Source of the DNA: Carboxylicivirga fragile
Lineage (GTDB): Bacteria > Bacteroidota > Bacteroidia > Bacteroidales > Marinilabiliaceae
Assembly: GCA_025499625.1 (NCBI GenBank)
Contig: JAFMVD010000016.1
Span: 41,934 to 105,933 of the forward strand
Direction of reading: 5' to 3'
Length of the DNA stretch: 64,000 bases
The notes under the pieces were generated by a model. The model had not been told where the DNA came from, did not search any database, and was given only the letters and a program-made list of their open reading frames with translations. A program made the position numbers and the translations under genes. Shown here piece by piece: positions 8,081 to 18,561 of this stretch (position 1 is the first letter of the stretch; each line of letters begins with the position of its first letter).

Positions 8081-9511
8081 TTACTTTACAGGTTTTAATC
8101 CCATTTCAATTCCTGTTTTGAGCATTAGCTGATATGCCTCATCGTGATCATTGGCTATATCGCCCTCTAGAATAGCTTCTTTAATCACAGACTTTAAATC
8201 ACCAATTTCCTTGCATGGCGAAAGACCAAAAGTCTCCATTATTTCCTCTCCACTCACGGGTGGTTGAAAATTACGAACATGATCCTTCTCTTCAATTTCC
8301 TTTAGCTTACGGCGAACCTGTTTAAAGTTACGCATGTATCGCTTCACCTTTTCAGGATTCTTAGATGTTATATCTGCCTCGCAAAGAGTCATTAATTTAT
8401 CAATATCATCACCTGCTTCGAACAGTAAACGACGAACAGCCGAATCTGTCACAACATCTTCACTCAACACAATTGGACGCATATGAAGTCCCACCATCTT
8501 CTGAACAAATTTCATCTTCTCATTCAAAGGTAATTTGATGCGCTTAAATATTTTAGGCACCATCTTCACTCCTATGAAATTATGATTATGAAATGTCCAT
8601 CCGGTATTTTTATCGTAACGCTTTGTAACTGGTTTTGCAATGTCGTGCAGAATAGCCGACCAGCGTAACCACAAATCATCGGTATTGGGTACAATTCGAT
8701 CCAACACTTCTAAGGTGTGATAAAAATTATCCTTATGAGCACGACCTTTGACCTTATCAACACCTTTTAAAGCTTGCATCTCTGGAAAGATAATTCCTAA
8801 CAAACCCGTTTCTTCCAGAAGCTTAAAGCCAATAGATGGTTGATCAGCCATCACAATTTTATTTAACTCATCCGAAATTCGCTCGGCGGAAATAATATCA
8901 ATTCTATCCTTACTCTTTTTAATACCCTCAAAAGTTGCTTCATCAATTTGAAACTCCAATTGCGTTGCAAAGCGAATGGCACGCATCATCCTTAGCGGGT
9001 CATCCGAAAAAGTAATTAAAGGATCCTGAGGTGTACGAATTACTCCATCTTGCATATCCTTAATCCCATCAAAGGGGTCAAGCAAATCACCGTAGGTAGT
9101 TCTATTTAAAGATAAGGCCAAAGCATTAATTGAGAAATCGCGTCTATTCTGATCATCTTCAAGCGTTCCATCCTCTACTATTGGCTTTCGCGAGTGGCGT
9201 TGATACGACTCTTTACGCGCTCCAACAAACTCAACCTCTAAATCGCGATACTTTAACATGGCAGTACCAAAATTCTTAAAAACTGATAAACGTAATCCAC
9301 CTAGTTTTTTAGCAACACGCTCTGCCAATTCAATACCACTGCCAATTACAACCACATCAATATCCTTCGATGGGCGGTTTAAAAAAATATCCCGAACGAA
9401 ACCTCCTATCACAAATGATTGCAAGCTCATATCATCACTCACATCTCGAATAGCATGAAAAACAGGATGTTTCAAATACTTTTCAATATCTTCACTGCCA
9501 TTTATTGTCAT
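8081..9511 (-). CDS. cca: CCA tRNA nucleotidyltransferase with HD domain
   Basis: I placed the start at 9511 ([16 protein letters not shown]), where the family homology begins; 28 extra open codons lie upstream. Domain order: class II nucleotidyltransferase head with [11 protein letters not shown] and the metal-binding DIDVVVIG (DxD), the tRNA-nucleotidyltransferase RNA-binding segment ([25 protein letters not shown]), then an HD phosphohydrolase domain ([15 protein letters not shown]). This HD-containing form is the usual Bacteroidota CCA-adding enzyme or poly(A)-polymerase-like protein and would add or repair the 3' CCA of tRNA. The HD motif looks intact, suggesting an additional phosphatase or phosphodiesterase activity. 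A TrmH-type gene follows 4 bp later. Confidence 0.93.
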   Translation of the reverse strand: MTINGSEDIEKYLKHPVFHAIRDVSDDMSLQSFVIGGFVRDIFLNRPSKDIDVVVIGSGIELAERVAKKLGGLRLSVFKNFGTAMLKYRDLEVEFVGARKESYQRHSRKPIVEDGTLEDDQNRRDFSINALALSLNRTTYGDLLDPFDGIKDMQDGVIRTPQDPLITFSDDPLRMMRAIRFATQLEFQIDEATFEGIKKSKDRIDIISAERISDELNKIVMADQPSIGFKLLEETGLLGIIFPEMQALKGVDKVKGRAHKDNFYHTLEVLDRIVPNTDDLWLRWSAILHDIAKPVTKRYDKNTGWTFHNHNFIGVKMVPKIFKRIKLPLNEKMKFVQKMVGLHMRPIVLSEDVVTDSAVRRLLFEAGDDIDKLMTLCEADITSKNPEKVKRYMRNFKQVRRKLKEIEEKDHVRNFQPPVSGEEIMETFGLSPCKEIGDLKSVIKEAILEGDIANDHDEAYQLMLKTGIEMGLKPVK

Positions 9512-9634
9512 AATGCTGACAAAATTACAATTTTTTATGGCAATTTGGCCTTCAAATACCGATTTGAGTTTTGGCACAAATATTGATATTGACATATCGA
9601 CATTATTAGATAATTAAATTTAAAACATTATATC

Positions 9635-9994
9635 ATGTTAGAAAAATTAAATAACGATACATTTAAAGCTAAAGTTTTTAACTACACAGATAGTAAAGAG
9701 TGGAAATTTGAAGGTGACAAACCTTGTATAATCGATTTTTATGCGGACTGGTGTGGACCGTGTAAAGCTGTGGCTCCAGTGCTTGAAGAACTAGCAACTG
9801 AGTACGATGGTAAAATTGACATTTATAAAGTTGATACGGAAGTAGAGCGTGAATTAGCCGGAGCATTTGGTATCCAGAGTATTCCTTCGATACTATTTAT
9901 TCCCAAAGATGGTCAACCACAAATGGCACAAGGCGCCTTACCAAAAGATACTTTTGAGAAAGCGTTTAAAGACGTATTAAAGGTTGAGAAATAA
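9635..9994 (+). CDS. trxA: cytosolic thioredoxin
   Basis: A 119-residue thioredoxin without a signal peptide. The active site reads ADWCGPCK, and the cis-proline loop is SIPSIL. The N-terminal extension before the fold (TFKAKVFNYTDSKEW) is shared with the next gene, pointing to a tandem duplication. It would reduce cytosolic disulfides with electrons from thioredoxin reductase. It is followed 31 bp later by the exported copy, probably in one transcript. The identity as a thioredoxin is certain; whether it is the main cellular thioredoxin is not. Confidence 0.93.
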   Translation: MLEKLNNDTFKAKVFNYTDSKEWKFEGDKPCIIDFYADWCGPCKAVAPVLEELATEYDGKIDIYKVDTEVERELAGAFGIQSIPSILFIPKDGQPQMAQGALPKDTFEKAFKDVLKVEK

Positions 9995-10025
9995 GCTATA
10001 ATAAAGTCTAATCAAATTGTATATC

Positions 10026-10505
10026 ATGAAGAAATTAAAATTCCCCTTAATAATTGGACTTGCTCTTATATCAGGCATTGCTTTGAGTTTTGCTAACACC
10101 AACAAAACAGACAATGCGATTGATTCAGACGAGAGCCAGGGCAGTGAAGTAATCTATCTGGATAAAACGACTTTTAAAGAAAAAGTATTTGATTACGAAG
10201 CAAGTCAAACATGGGATTATAAAGGTGAGGTACCAGCCATTCTTGATTTTTATGCTGATTGGTGTGGCCCATGCAAACAATTGTCTCCGGTTCTAAAACA
10301 GTTACAAAAAGAATACGGCGATAAAATTCAGATTTATAAAATCAACACTGATAAGGAAAAAGAACTAGCTGGCACATTTGGCATTCGCAGTTTGCCAACC
10401 ATTGTATTTGTTCCACTGGATGGCGAACCACAAGCAGCCATGGGATTTCGACCAAAAAACGATATGGAAACAATGATCAAAGAAATTCTTAAAGTAGAAA
10501 AGTAA
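10026..10505 (+). CDS. exported thioredoxin, paralogue of the preceding gene
   Basis: I chose the ATG at 10026 because it gives a clean signal peptide (MKKLKFPLIIGLALISGIAL then SFANT); an ATG at 10017 adds only MYI. After an Asp/Ser-rich linker comes a thioredoxin domain with ADWCGPCK and cis-Pro loop SLPTIV. It matches its neighbour closely, including the unusual pre-fold segment TFKEKVFDYEASQTW, so the pair arose by duplication followed by gain of an export signal. The periplasmic location implies disulfide reduction or cytochrome c/lipoprotein maturation, needing a transmembrane electron donor not seen here. A terminator follows at once. Confidence 0.92.
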   Translation: MKKLKFPLIIGLALISGIALSFANTNKTDNAIDSDESQGSEVIYLDKTTFKEKVFDYEASQTWDYKGEVPAILDFYADWCGPCKQLSPVLKQLQKEYGDKIQIYKINTDKEKELAGTFGIRSLPTIVFVPLDGEPQAAMGFRPKNDMETMIKEILKVEK

Positions 10506-10528
10506 AACCTTACATATAATTACGATTT

Positions 10529-10560
10529 AAAAGCCGAAGAAAAATTTCTTCGGCTTTTTT
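10529..10560 (+). terminator. terminator of the thioredoxin pair
   Basis: Long stem AAAAGCCGAAGAAA / TTTCTTCGGCTTTT ending in a T-run. Its last T residues overlap the -33 element of the thiamine-operon promoter. Confidence 0.88.
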
Positions 10561-10590
10561 GTTGCCCGCATCTAAATTCAATTACCTTTG
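10558..10590 (+). promoter_or_regulatory. Bacteroidota promoter of the thiamine operon
   Basis: TTTG (10558-10561) and TACCTTTG (10583-10590), a perfect TAnnTTTG -7 box, 21 bp apart. Transcription would start near 10597, just before the TPP aptamer. Confidence 0.7.
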
Positions 10591-10600
10591 AAGCCGAATT

Positions 10601-10675
10601 ACAGGGGTGCCTTAAATAACAGGCTGAGATTACACCCATTGAACCTGATGCAGGTAATGCTGTCGCAGGGAAATG
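10601..10675 (+). ncRNA. TPP riboswitch (THI element) of the thiamine operon
   Basis: The conserved TPP aptamer core is present in order: GGGGTGCC, GGCTGAGA, ACCC, GAACCTGAT, GGTAATGC and CGCAGGGA. It sits in the leader 44 nt upstream of thiS and should shut off the operon when thiamine pyrophosphate is plentiful. No clear terminator hairpin follows, so control may be translational, but the expression platform cannot be settled by eye. Confidence 0.96.
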
Positions 10676-10718
10676 AATTCTTCTCCAATAAGGCTCCTCT
10701 ATTTAATTTTCAGATCGA

Positions 10719-10922
10719 ATGAAGATAAGTGTAAATGGACAGGAGCAAAACATGCCCCCTTCAAGTACAATTTTTGACGTACTAAATCAGATTAAACAAG
10801 CAGACACTGGTGGCATTGCCATTGCTATTAATGATATGGTTGTTCCAAAAAGCAAATGGAATAGTGCTCAAATATCTGATGGAGATAAAGTTTTAATAAT
10901 TAAAGCCAGCCAAGGAGGTTAA
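10719..10922 (+). CDS. thiS: sulfur carrier protein ThiS
   Basis: A 67-residue ubiquitin-like protein ending in the required Gly-Gly (IIKASQGG). The C-terminal glycine is adenylated and then thiocarboxylated to carry the sulfur atom into the thiazole ring made by ThiG. It is the first gene after the TPP riboswitch and is followed 15 bp later by thiC. The length and tail match the family. No thiF for its adenylation is seen in this operon. Confidence 0.95.
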   Translation: MKISVNGQEQNMPPSSTIFDVLNQIKQADTGGIAIAINDMVVPKSKWNSAQISDGDKVLIIKASQGG

Positions 10923-12755
<1,833 letters not shown>

Positions 12756-12795
12756 TCTTTTACACTATTTTTGTGGCAGATTAAAACTAAACTTT

Positions 12796-13401
12796 ATGAA
12801 GCCAGTAGTAATTTGTTATCCAAAGAACCTCAAAAACGAAGTTGAAGCTATTACAGCATTGTTTGAAAATGGACTAGAGGTTCTTCATGTTCGAAAGCCA
12901 GCCTTTTCGGAAGAGGAAATGCAACAGTGGATTGATTCAATTGACGCCAAATACCATAAACAAATGACCATTCATAGCCATTTGTCATTGGTTGGTAAAA
13001 TGAAACTTAGGGGTGTACATTTCACATCATACAATCGTCATTTAATTGATGATTACAGTGCAAGTACAAGTCCTAAAAGCATTTCGGTTCATTCGATGAG
13101 TGAATTGATCAATTTGAGCGATGCCTTTAATTATGCGCTTTTGAGTCCGGTATTTGAGAGTATCACTAAAGAGGGATACGGTCCGGCAATTAGCCAAGAT
13201 GTACTTAAAGAGTATCTATCTGCTAAACATGAAGTACCTGTATTGGCATTGGGAGGTATTGAATCGAACAATGTTGATGTAGCCAAAAAATTAGGTTTTG
13301 ATGGTGTTGTGTTGCACGGACACCTTTGGGCTGAATTTGAAAAAGATGGTGATGTGAATGCTTTAATTGAGCGTTTCAAGGAAGTCACCACAAAATGGTA
13401 A
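12796..13401 (+). CDS. ThiE/TenI-like protein (thiamine phosphate synthase family)
   Basis: A 201-residue TIM-barrel protein of the ThiE/TenI superfamily. It keeps LHVRKPAFSEEEM in place of the ThiE Q-x-R-x-K motif, has IHSHLSL and GVHFTS, and ends the phosphate-binding strand with LSPVFESITKEGYGP and LALGGI. A second, more canonical ThiE gene lies in the same operon at 14226, so this copy is probably either a thiazole tautomerase (TenI role) or an accessory synthase. The sequence alone does not decide between these. It lies 40 bp after thiC, within the operon. Confidence 0.85.
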   Translation: MKPVVICYPKNLKNEVEAITALFENGLEVLHVRKPAFSEEEMQQWIDSIDAKYHKQMTIHSHLSLVGKMKLRGVHFTSYNRHLIDDYSASTSPKSISVHSMSELINLSDAFNYALLSPVFESITKEGYGPAISQDVLKEYLSAKHEVPVLALGGIESNNVDVAKKLGFDGVVLHGHLWAEFEKDGDVNALIERFKEVTTKW

Positions 13402-13474
13402 TTAGCAACCTTTAATTTTAAGAATCACTGATTCTTAATGAATACATAGAGGTCGCTTAAACATTATTAAAAGA

Positions 13475-14239
13475 ATGAAACGACCTTATGTACTTAGTAT
13501 TGCCGGCTTTGATCCCAGCAGCGGAGCAGGCATTTCGAGTGACATTAAAACCCTGGAACAGAACAAGGTTTATGGCCTGGGCGTCGTTACTAGTGTTACT
13601 TACCAGAACGAAAGTGAATTTATTGGCTTAGATTGGCTTTCGATCGAAAAAATAAAACAACAATTACAGGCATTGGCTGTAAAATATACGCCGGCTTGCA
13701 TAAAAATTGGCTTGATTCAATCCGAAGATTGCCTCTCAGAATTATTAGACTGGCTAAAAGAAACATGGCCTGAAGCTTTTATCATATGGGATCCCATACT
13801 AAAAGCTTCAGCCGGCTTTTCTTTTCATGCTAACTTAGCTCCTTCTATTAAAAGTTTGATAAGCGGCAGAGTCGACCTCATCACACCGAACATTCCGGAA
13901 TACACACAATTATTCGGCAAGGAAAATCCACAACTAATTGTTGATGAATTAGAGTGCCATCTTTTATTAAAAGGAGGTCATACTCAAGAATCCAGGGTTT
14001 GTGATGAATTGTATTCACCTAACAAAACAAGCTATAAAATAACATCAGACAAGGTGAAGGGCGATTGGCAAAAGCATGGAACTGGCTGTGTTTTATCATC
14101 AGCCATAAGTGCTGAACTTGCCAAGGGAGAAGATTTACAGAAAGCTTGTTACAATTCTCATTTCTACGTTAAATCATTCATTGCCAGCAACCACAACTTA
14201 TTAGGCCATCACTCTTACAATCTATATGACCATGAATAA
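13475..14239 (+). CDS. thiD: hydroxymethylpyrimidine / phosphomethylpyrimidine kinase ThiD
   Basis: A 254-residue ribokinase-fold enzyme that phosphorylates HMP and HMP-P for thiamine synthesis. Diagnostic segments are SIAGFDPSSGAGISSDIKT at the N-terminus, the central WDPILKASAGF and ITPNIPEY, the KGGH strand, and the C-terminal anion hole WQKHGTGCVLSSAIS with the catalytic base. The last 14 bp overlap the next gene, thiE, giving translational coupling between the pyrimidine kinase and the condensing enzyme. Confidence 0.95.
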   Translation: MKRPYVLSIAGFDPSSGAGISSDIKTLEQNKVYGLGVVTSVTYQNESEFIGLDWLSIEKIKQQLQALAVKYTPACIKIGLIQSEDCLSELLDWLKETWPEAFIIWDPILKASAGFSFHANLAPSIKSLISGRVDLITPNIPEYTQLFGKENPQLIVDELECHLLLKGGHTQESRVCDELYSPNKTSYKITSDKVKGDWQKHGTGCVLSSAISAELAKGEDLQKACYNSHFYVKSFIASNHNLLGHHSYNLYDHE

Positions 14240-14894
14240 AAGTATAGCCAAATTACACTTTATCACATCGCCATCTGATCAGCACAGCACCATGGATCAG
14301 ATTAAGCAAGTAGTACTTGGCGGATGTAACTGGGTGCAACTTCGCATGAAGGAAGCAGATAGCAAAGAATTTGAACAAACAGCGCTTCAAGCTTTGAGTT
14401 TCTGTATGGATAATGATGCCAAGTTAATCATAAATGACAATGTACAACTTGCTGCTAAAATTGGAGCTGATGGTGTTCATTTAGGAAAGAATGACATGTC
14501 ACCCTCTGAAGCAAGGCGTATCTTAGGTGACCATATGATAATAGGTGGAACGGCAAATACCTTTGAAGACATAAAACAGCTGGTTGCTCAAGGCGTTGAC
14601 TACATAGGCCTTGGCCCCTTTCGTTTTACCGAAACAAAAAAGAAATTAAGCCCTGTACTTGGCCTTGAAGGCTACCAAAACATTATAAGCCAATGCCGCG
14701 AGAATAAGATTAACATACCTGTTATTGCCATTGGTGGACTAGTACCGGAAGACCTTAAAGGTTTATTTGATGCTGGTGTGCATGGCATTGCCATTTCATC
14801 GTACCTCACAAAAAAAGAACAACCAGGAGCACAAACCATAGAGCTACTAACAAGCACTGGTAAATACAGCTCGGCCAACTGGATAAAAAAATAA
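14226..14894 (+). CDS. thiE: thiamine phosphate synthase ThiE
   Basis: A 222-residue TIM barrel joining HMP-PP and thiazole phosphate to thiamine phosphate. Canonical motifs: FITSP at the N-terminus, VQLRMKEAD (Q-x-R-x-K), LIINDN, DGVHLGKNDM, IGGTANTFED and the pyrophosphate loop GLGPFRFTETKKKLSP. It starts inside thiD (ATG at 14226; a second ATG at 14232 is equally possible). This is the more typical of the two ThiE-type genes in the operon and probably supplies the condensing activity. Confidence 0.95.
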   Translation: MTMNKSIAKLHFITSPSDQHSTMDQIKQVVLGGCNWVQLRMKEADSKEFEQTALQALSFCMDNDAKLIINDNVQLAAKIGADGVHLGKNDMSPSEARRILGDHMIIGGTANTFEDIKQLVAQGVDYIGLGPFRFTETKKKLSPVLGLEGYQNIISQCRENKINIPVIAIGGLVPEDLKGLFDAGVHGIAISSYLTKKEQPGAQTIELLTSTGKYSSANWIKK

Positions 14895-14924
14895 CATTAA
14901 CCGCAATATTAATAATCCCAAATC

Positions 14925-15692
14925 ATGTCTGAACTTAAAGTAGGTGAATACATATTCAACTCAAGGTTATTTACCGGCACTGGTAAATTTGCATCGAATG
15001 CCTTAATGGAAGAAGCCATTAACCAAAGCGAATCAGAATTGGTTACCGTGGCACTTCGCAGAGTTGAAGTTAACAATGCTGCCGACGATATTTTGCAACA
15101 TTTAAAACATCCACGCATAAAGTTACTGCCAAATACCTCAGGTGTAAGAACGGCCAAAGAAGCTATTTTCGCTGCACAGTTAGCACGCGAAGCTTTGGGC
15201 ACAAATTTACTTAAGCTGGAAATACATCCCGATCCTAAATATTTATTACCCGATCCCATCGAAACACTTCAGGCCGCAGAAGAGCTTGTAAAATTAGGGT
15301 TTGTAGTGCTACCGTATGTTCAGGCCGATCCTGTACTTTGCAAACGCCTTGAAGAAGTTGGAACAGCGGCTGTAATGCCTTTGGGTGCACCCATTGGTTC
15401 AAACCAAGGTCTGCAAACCAAAGAGATGCTTCGAATAATAATCGAACAAAGTAAGGTACCTGTTGTGGTAGATGCTGGCATTGGAGCGCCATCGCATGCG
15501 GCTGATGCCATGGAGATGGGAGCTGATGCAGTGCTGGTTAATACGGCAATCGCTGTTTCTCCTAATCCGGTTCAAATGGCACAGGCCTTTAAAATGGCGG
15601 TAGAAGCAGGGCGCATGGCCTATGAAGCCAAATTGGCCGAAAAAAGCAGGGGTGCTGAAGCATCTAGTCCCTTAACGGCCTTTTTAAATTAA
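14925..15692 (+). CDS. thiG: thiazole synthase ThiG
   Basis: A 255-residue TIM-barrel enzyme that condenses deoxyxylulose phosphate, ThiS-thiocarboxylate and dehydroglycine into the thiazole ring. Signature regions: [81 protein letters not shown] and VLVNTAIA. The Schiff-base lysine is in LLKLEIHPD. The gene lies between thiE and thiH, and ThiG forms a complex with ThiH in this pathway branch. Confidence 0.97.
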   Translation: MSELKVGEYIFNSRLFTGTGKFASNALMEEAINQSESELVTVALRRVEVNNAADDILQHLKHPRIKLLPNTSGVRTAKEAIFAAQLAREALGTNLLKLEIHPDPKYLLPDPIETLQAAEELVKLGFVVLPYVQADPVLCKRLEEVGTAAVMPLGAPIGSNQGLQTKEMLRIIIEQSKVPVVVDAGIGAPSHAADAMEMGADAVLVNTAIAVSPNPVQMAQAFKMAVEAGRMAYEAKLAEKSRGAEASSPLTAFLN

Positions 15693-15730
15693 ACCAAGCA
15701 CAAATTACCTTACAAGCTAGCAAACCAGTC

Positions 15731-16852
15731 ATGACTAATAATACCTTTGATCAAGTACATGCCTCTCACAATTGGGAAGAGATCAGGCAATCCATATACA
15801 GCAAAACTGAGAGTGATGTTGAGCAGGCTCTTAATTCGCATAATGCGACACTCGAAGATTTCAAGGCGCTCATTTCTCCTGCTGCTGAACCCTATCTGGA
15901 ACAAATGGCAGCAAAAAGTAGAGCCATCACCCAGCAACGCTTTGGAAAAACCATTCAAATGTATATTCCGCTGTACTTGTCGAATGCCTGTGCCAATGCT
16001 TGTGTTTACTGTGGTTTTAGTCACGATAACGACATCAAACGAATTACCTTAAACAAAGAGCAAGTATTGGAAGAAATAAAGGTGATTAAAGACATGGGTT
16101 TTGAGCATCTTTTGTTAGTTACAGGCGAACATCCTGCCGATTGTGGCTTTGAATACCTTAAAGAAATAATGGAAGTGATCAGACCACACTTTTCGTTGAT
16201 TTCAATTGAGGTGCAACCTATGCTTCAGGAACATTACGAACAATTAATCGAACTGGGCTTACACACAGTTTACGTTTATCAGGAAACTTACAACAGAGAA
16301 AAATACAAGAGCTATCACCCTAAGGGGAAAAAATCCGACTTTTCGTATCGACTTGAAACCAGCGAACGGCTTGGCAAAGCGGGCATTCATAAAATTGGCA
16401 TTGGTTGCCTACTTGGCTTGGAGGATTGGCGCACGGATTCGTTCTTTACAGCACTTCACCTCGATTATCTGGAGAAAACCTATTGGCGAACCAAGTACAG
16501 CATCTCCTTCCCTCGCCTTCGACCACATACTGGTGCCTTTCAGCCCAATCATGAAGTGAATGATCGCCAATTAGCACAACTAATTATGGCTTACCGCATC
16601 TTTAATCCCGATGTGGATTTATCGCTTTCTACGCGTGAGAGTAAGGTGTTCCGCGATAATATGTTGCAATTGGGCGTAACTGCCATGAGTGCCGGATCGA
16701 AAACCGAACCTGGCGGCTATGCTGTTTATAACAAAGCGCTTGAACAATTTTCTGTTGCCGATGATCGTAGCCCTGACGAAATTAGTCGTATGATTCAATC
16801 GAAAGGATACGAGACCGTTTGGAAAGACTGGGACAGTGGGATGATGGGGTAA
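15731..16852 (+). CDS. thiH: 2-iminoacetate synthase ThiH
   Basis: A 373-residue radical-SAM tyrosine lyase that cleaves tyrosine to dehydroglycine for ThiG. The cluster motif is in NACANACVYCGFSHDN (C-x3-C-x2-C). Other family marks are LLVTGEHPADCG, YQETYN, GIGCLLGLEDWR and the C-terminal SAGSKTEPGGY. Using ThiH rather than the oxidase ThiO fits anaerobic or microaerobic metabolism. It is the last gene of the riboswitch operon; no thiF follows. Confidence 0.97.
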   Translation: MTNNTFDQVHASHNWEEIRQSIYSKTESDVEQALNSHNATLEDFKALISPAAEPYLEQMAAKSRAITQQRFGKTIQMYIPLYLSNACANACVYCGFSHDNDIKRITLNKEQVLEEIKVIKDMGFEHLLLVTGEHPADCGFEYLKEIMEVIRPHFSLISIEVQPMLQEHYEQLIELGLHTVYVYQETYNREKYKSYHPKGKKSDFSYRLETSERLGKAGIHKIGIGCLLGLEDWRTDSFFTALHLDYLEKTYWRTKYSISFPRLRPHTGAFQPNHEVNDRQLAQLIMAYRIFNPDVDLSLSTRESKVFRDNMLQLGVTAMSAGSKTEPGGYAVYNKALEQFSVADDRSPDEISRMIQSKGYETVWKDWDSGMMG

Positions 16853-16899
16853 TGATTAATTATAAATGGTTAATTGTTAATGGATAATTACACTCTCTC

Positions 16900-18132
16900 T
16901 TAATTAAAAATAGCTTCTTTAACTAATTGAAACTGTTGAATGGTGTCATTGACTTTAATTTTCACATCAATTGTATCATTAGCGAATTTCATACCTCTAA
17001 AACTACAATAGGATGCTTCGTCGGTAAAAGTAATATCATTAATTGAGATCACTTCGGCTTTAAGAGGTACCTGAGCCCTTGATGATGGTGTATCCTCAGT
17101 AATGCTTGTAATTTCAACTCGATTCAATTCTTTATTATATCGTGTTGAAAAACCTGTTGTCTTCCAGATGAAATTCTGTTTACTTTCGTTAGGTTCAAGT
17201 ATCAATTTTTTATCATGCCAACTAATGGTGGTTTTGTACTGTTCAAAAAAGCCGAGACCTAAAAGGTTTAAACTCTTTTCTCTTGCTGTAACGGGAAAAT
17301 CATTCACAAAATAGGACGAATCAGTAAATATTAAACTGTCCAATAAATAGTATCTTTCATTTGATTTCTCTGCGATATCATCACCTAAGCCCCTACTTCC
17401 TAATCCATCAATCAATTTACTCTTTAAGTTCAGAGAATCTTTTAGAACATAGGCTTCTTCCAAACTCATATAACCACTATTACCTAGATCCACCAGCACA
17501 CTAACAAACCTCTTGTTCTCTCTAAATTTAATGTTGGCATTAATATGATGGCTTCTTTTATTTTCCTTTAAATCAATCTCGATTCTATCATCGGTCAAGT
17601 CCAAATCGGCAAGCTGTTTAGAAACTATGATGTATTGCTTTTCAAAATCGATCTGCCAAACCAAATGATGCATGACGCCAGTACCAATCAATCCATAAAT
17701 ATCATCAGAACAATCAAAATTAAATTCTAGCTCCTTGGCATTAATCTCATTAAATTCGATGCCATTGCCAAGAGTAAGAGACTCAACCTCTCTAATTCTG
17801 CTGGTAAAGAAATCACCTTTTGAGCCAATACCAATACCCATACCGTTGCCAGGAAAATCATATTCTCTTTGACATTTACCAAAAACCATATTACCAGCAC
17901 CACTATCCAGAATGAAGGAATGTGTTTTTTCGCTGCCATTTATTCTGGCTTGCAGCAAAATATGCCCAGAAGATGAATAAGTAAAAGGTATGGTATCAAC
18001 ATTTGATACCATGCTTAATTCGCCTTGACTAAGTTTCTTGTGTTGATTAAGAACATTAAAAACAAAAACACCAATGGTAATCATCACAATCAATATAATA
18101 ACTCCCAATCCAATAGCAATTTTCTTCGCCAT
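16900..18132 (-). CDS. membrane-anchored aspartyl protease-like protein with C-terminal PDZ domain
   Basis: The start at 18132 (MAKKIAIGLGVIILIVM) places one transmembrane helix at residues 7-28 and the rest outside the cytoplasm. A pepsin/retropepsin-like double lobe follows: the first catalytic motif is ILDSGAGNMVFG (Asp76), the second VLVDLGNSGYMSL (Asp215), where the usual D-T/S-G is D-L-G. A C-terminal PDZ domain (SITEDTPSSRAQVPLKAEVI, about residues 330-405) may bind substrate tails. Such PDZ-linked aspartyl proteases are common in Bacteroidota. The substituted second motif leaves activity uncertain. The gene is alone on the minus strand between two TPP-controlled units. Confidence 0.82.
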   Translation of the reverse strand: MAKKIAIGLGVIILIVMITIGVFVFNVLNQHKKLSQGELSMVSNVDTIPFTYSSSGHILLQARINGSEKTHSFILDSGAGNMVFGKCQREYDFPGNGMGIGIGSKGDFFTSRIREVESLTLGNGIEFNEINAKELEFNFDCSDDIYGLIGTGVMHHLVWQIDFEKQYIIVSKQLADLDLTDDRIEIDLKENKRSHHINANIKFRENKRFVSVLVDLGNSGYMSLEEAYVLKDSLNLKSKLIDGLGSRGLGDDIAEKSNERYYLLDSLIFTDSSYFVNDFPVTAREKSLNLLGLGFFEQYKTTISWHDKKLILEPNESKQNFIWKTTGFSTRYNKELNRVEITSITEDTPSSRAQVPLKAEVISINDITFTDEASYCSFRGMKFANDTIDVKIKVNDTIQQFQLVKEAIFN

Positions 18133-18385
18133 ACTATAAAACACTTTTATTTAACGACATGAGGCATGCATAACTAAATTTCAGCTTTACCTTCACTACG
18201 AAGTTATTTTTATAATTAACAAAACTATAATTTCACAGTCTTATTTTTTTGATATGTGAAGTAATACCCACCATGTGCCCCAAATTTCAATAAAATAACA
18301 GACAGCAAAAAACTTGCAATCCTAACTCATTTTCAATAAATTACACCACCAACATTATTTATCGGACAAAAAGCTCTTAAATATA

Positions 18386-18416
18386 TTTGTTAATCCAATT
18401 TGGCATGTTACATTTG
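18386..18416 (+). promoter_or_regulatory. Bacteroidota promoter ahead of the second TPP riboswitch
   Basis: TTTG at 18386-18389 and TACATTTG (perfect TAnnTTTG) at 18409-18416, spacer 19 bp. The start site would be near 18423, just before the aptamer. Confidence 0.7.
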
Positions 18417-18430
18417 CGCCAAATTTAAAC

Positions 18431-18502
18431 AATGGGGTGCCTCATAATAACGGGCTGAGATCATACCCTTCGAACCTGGCCGGGTAATGCCGACAAGGAA
18501 AG
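18431..18502 (+). ncRNA. TPP riboswitch (THI element) upstream of a TonB-dependent receptor
   Basis: The same ordered core as at 10601: GGGGTGCC, GGCTGAGA, ACCC, GAACCTGGC, GGGTAATGCC and AAGGAAAG. It lies 59 nt upstream of the receptor ATG, so the receptor is made when thiamine pyrophosphate is scarce. Confidence 0.95.
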
Positions 18503-18561
18503 ATGCTATCTCCTATTACTCCTCATTGCGGTATTTGTTTTAAACTTAAACTGCTTTATTA

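Larger units (their letters stand above)
18133..18561. other. 429-bp divergent spacer holding a promoter and TPP riboswitch
   Basis: The left 250 bp, upstream of the leftward protease gene, show nothing recognisable. The right part carries a TTTG/TAnnTTTG promoter (18386-18416) and a TPP riboswitch (18431-18502). Confidence 0.8.
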
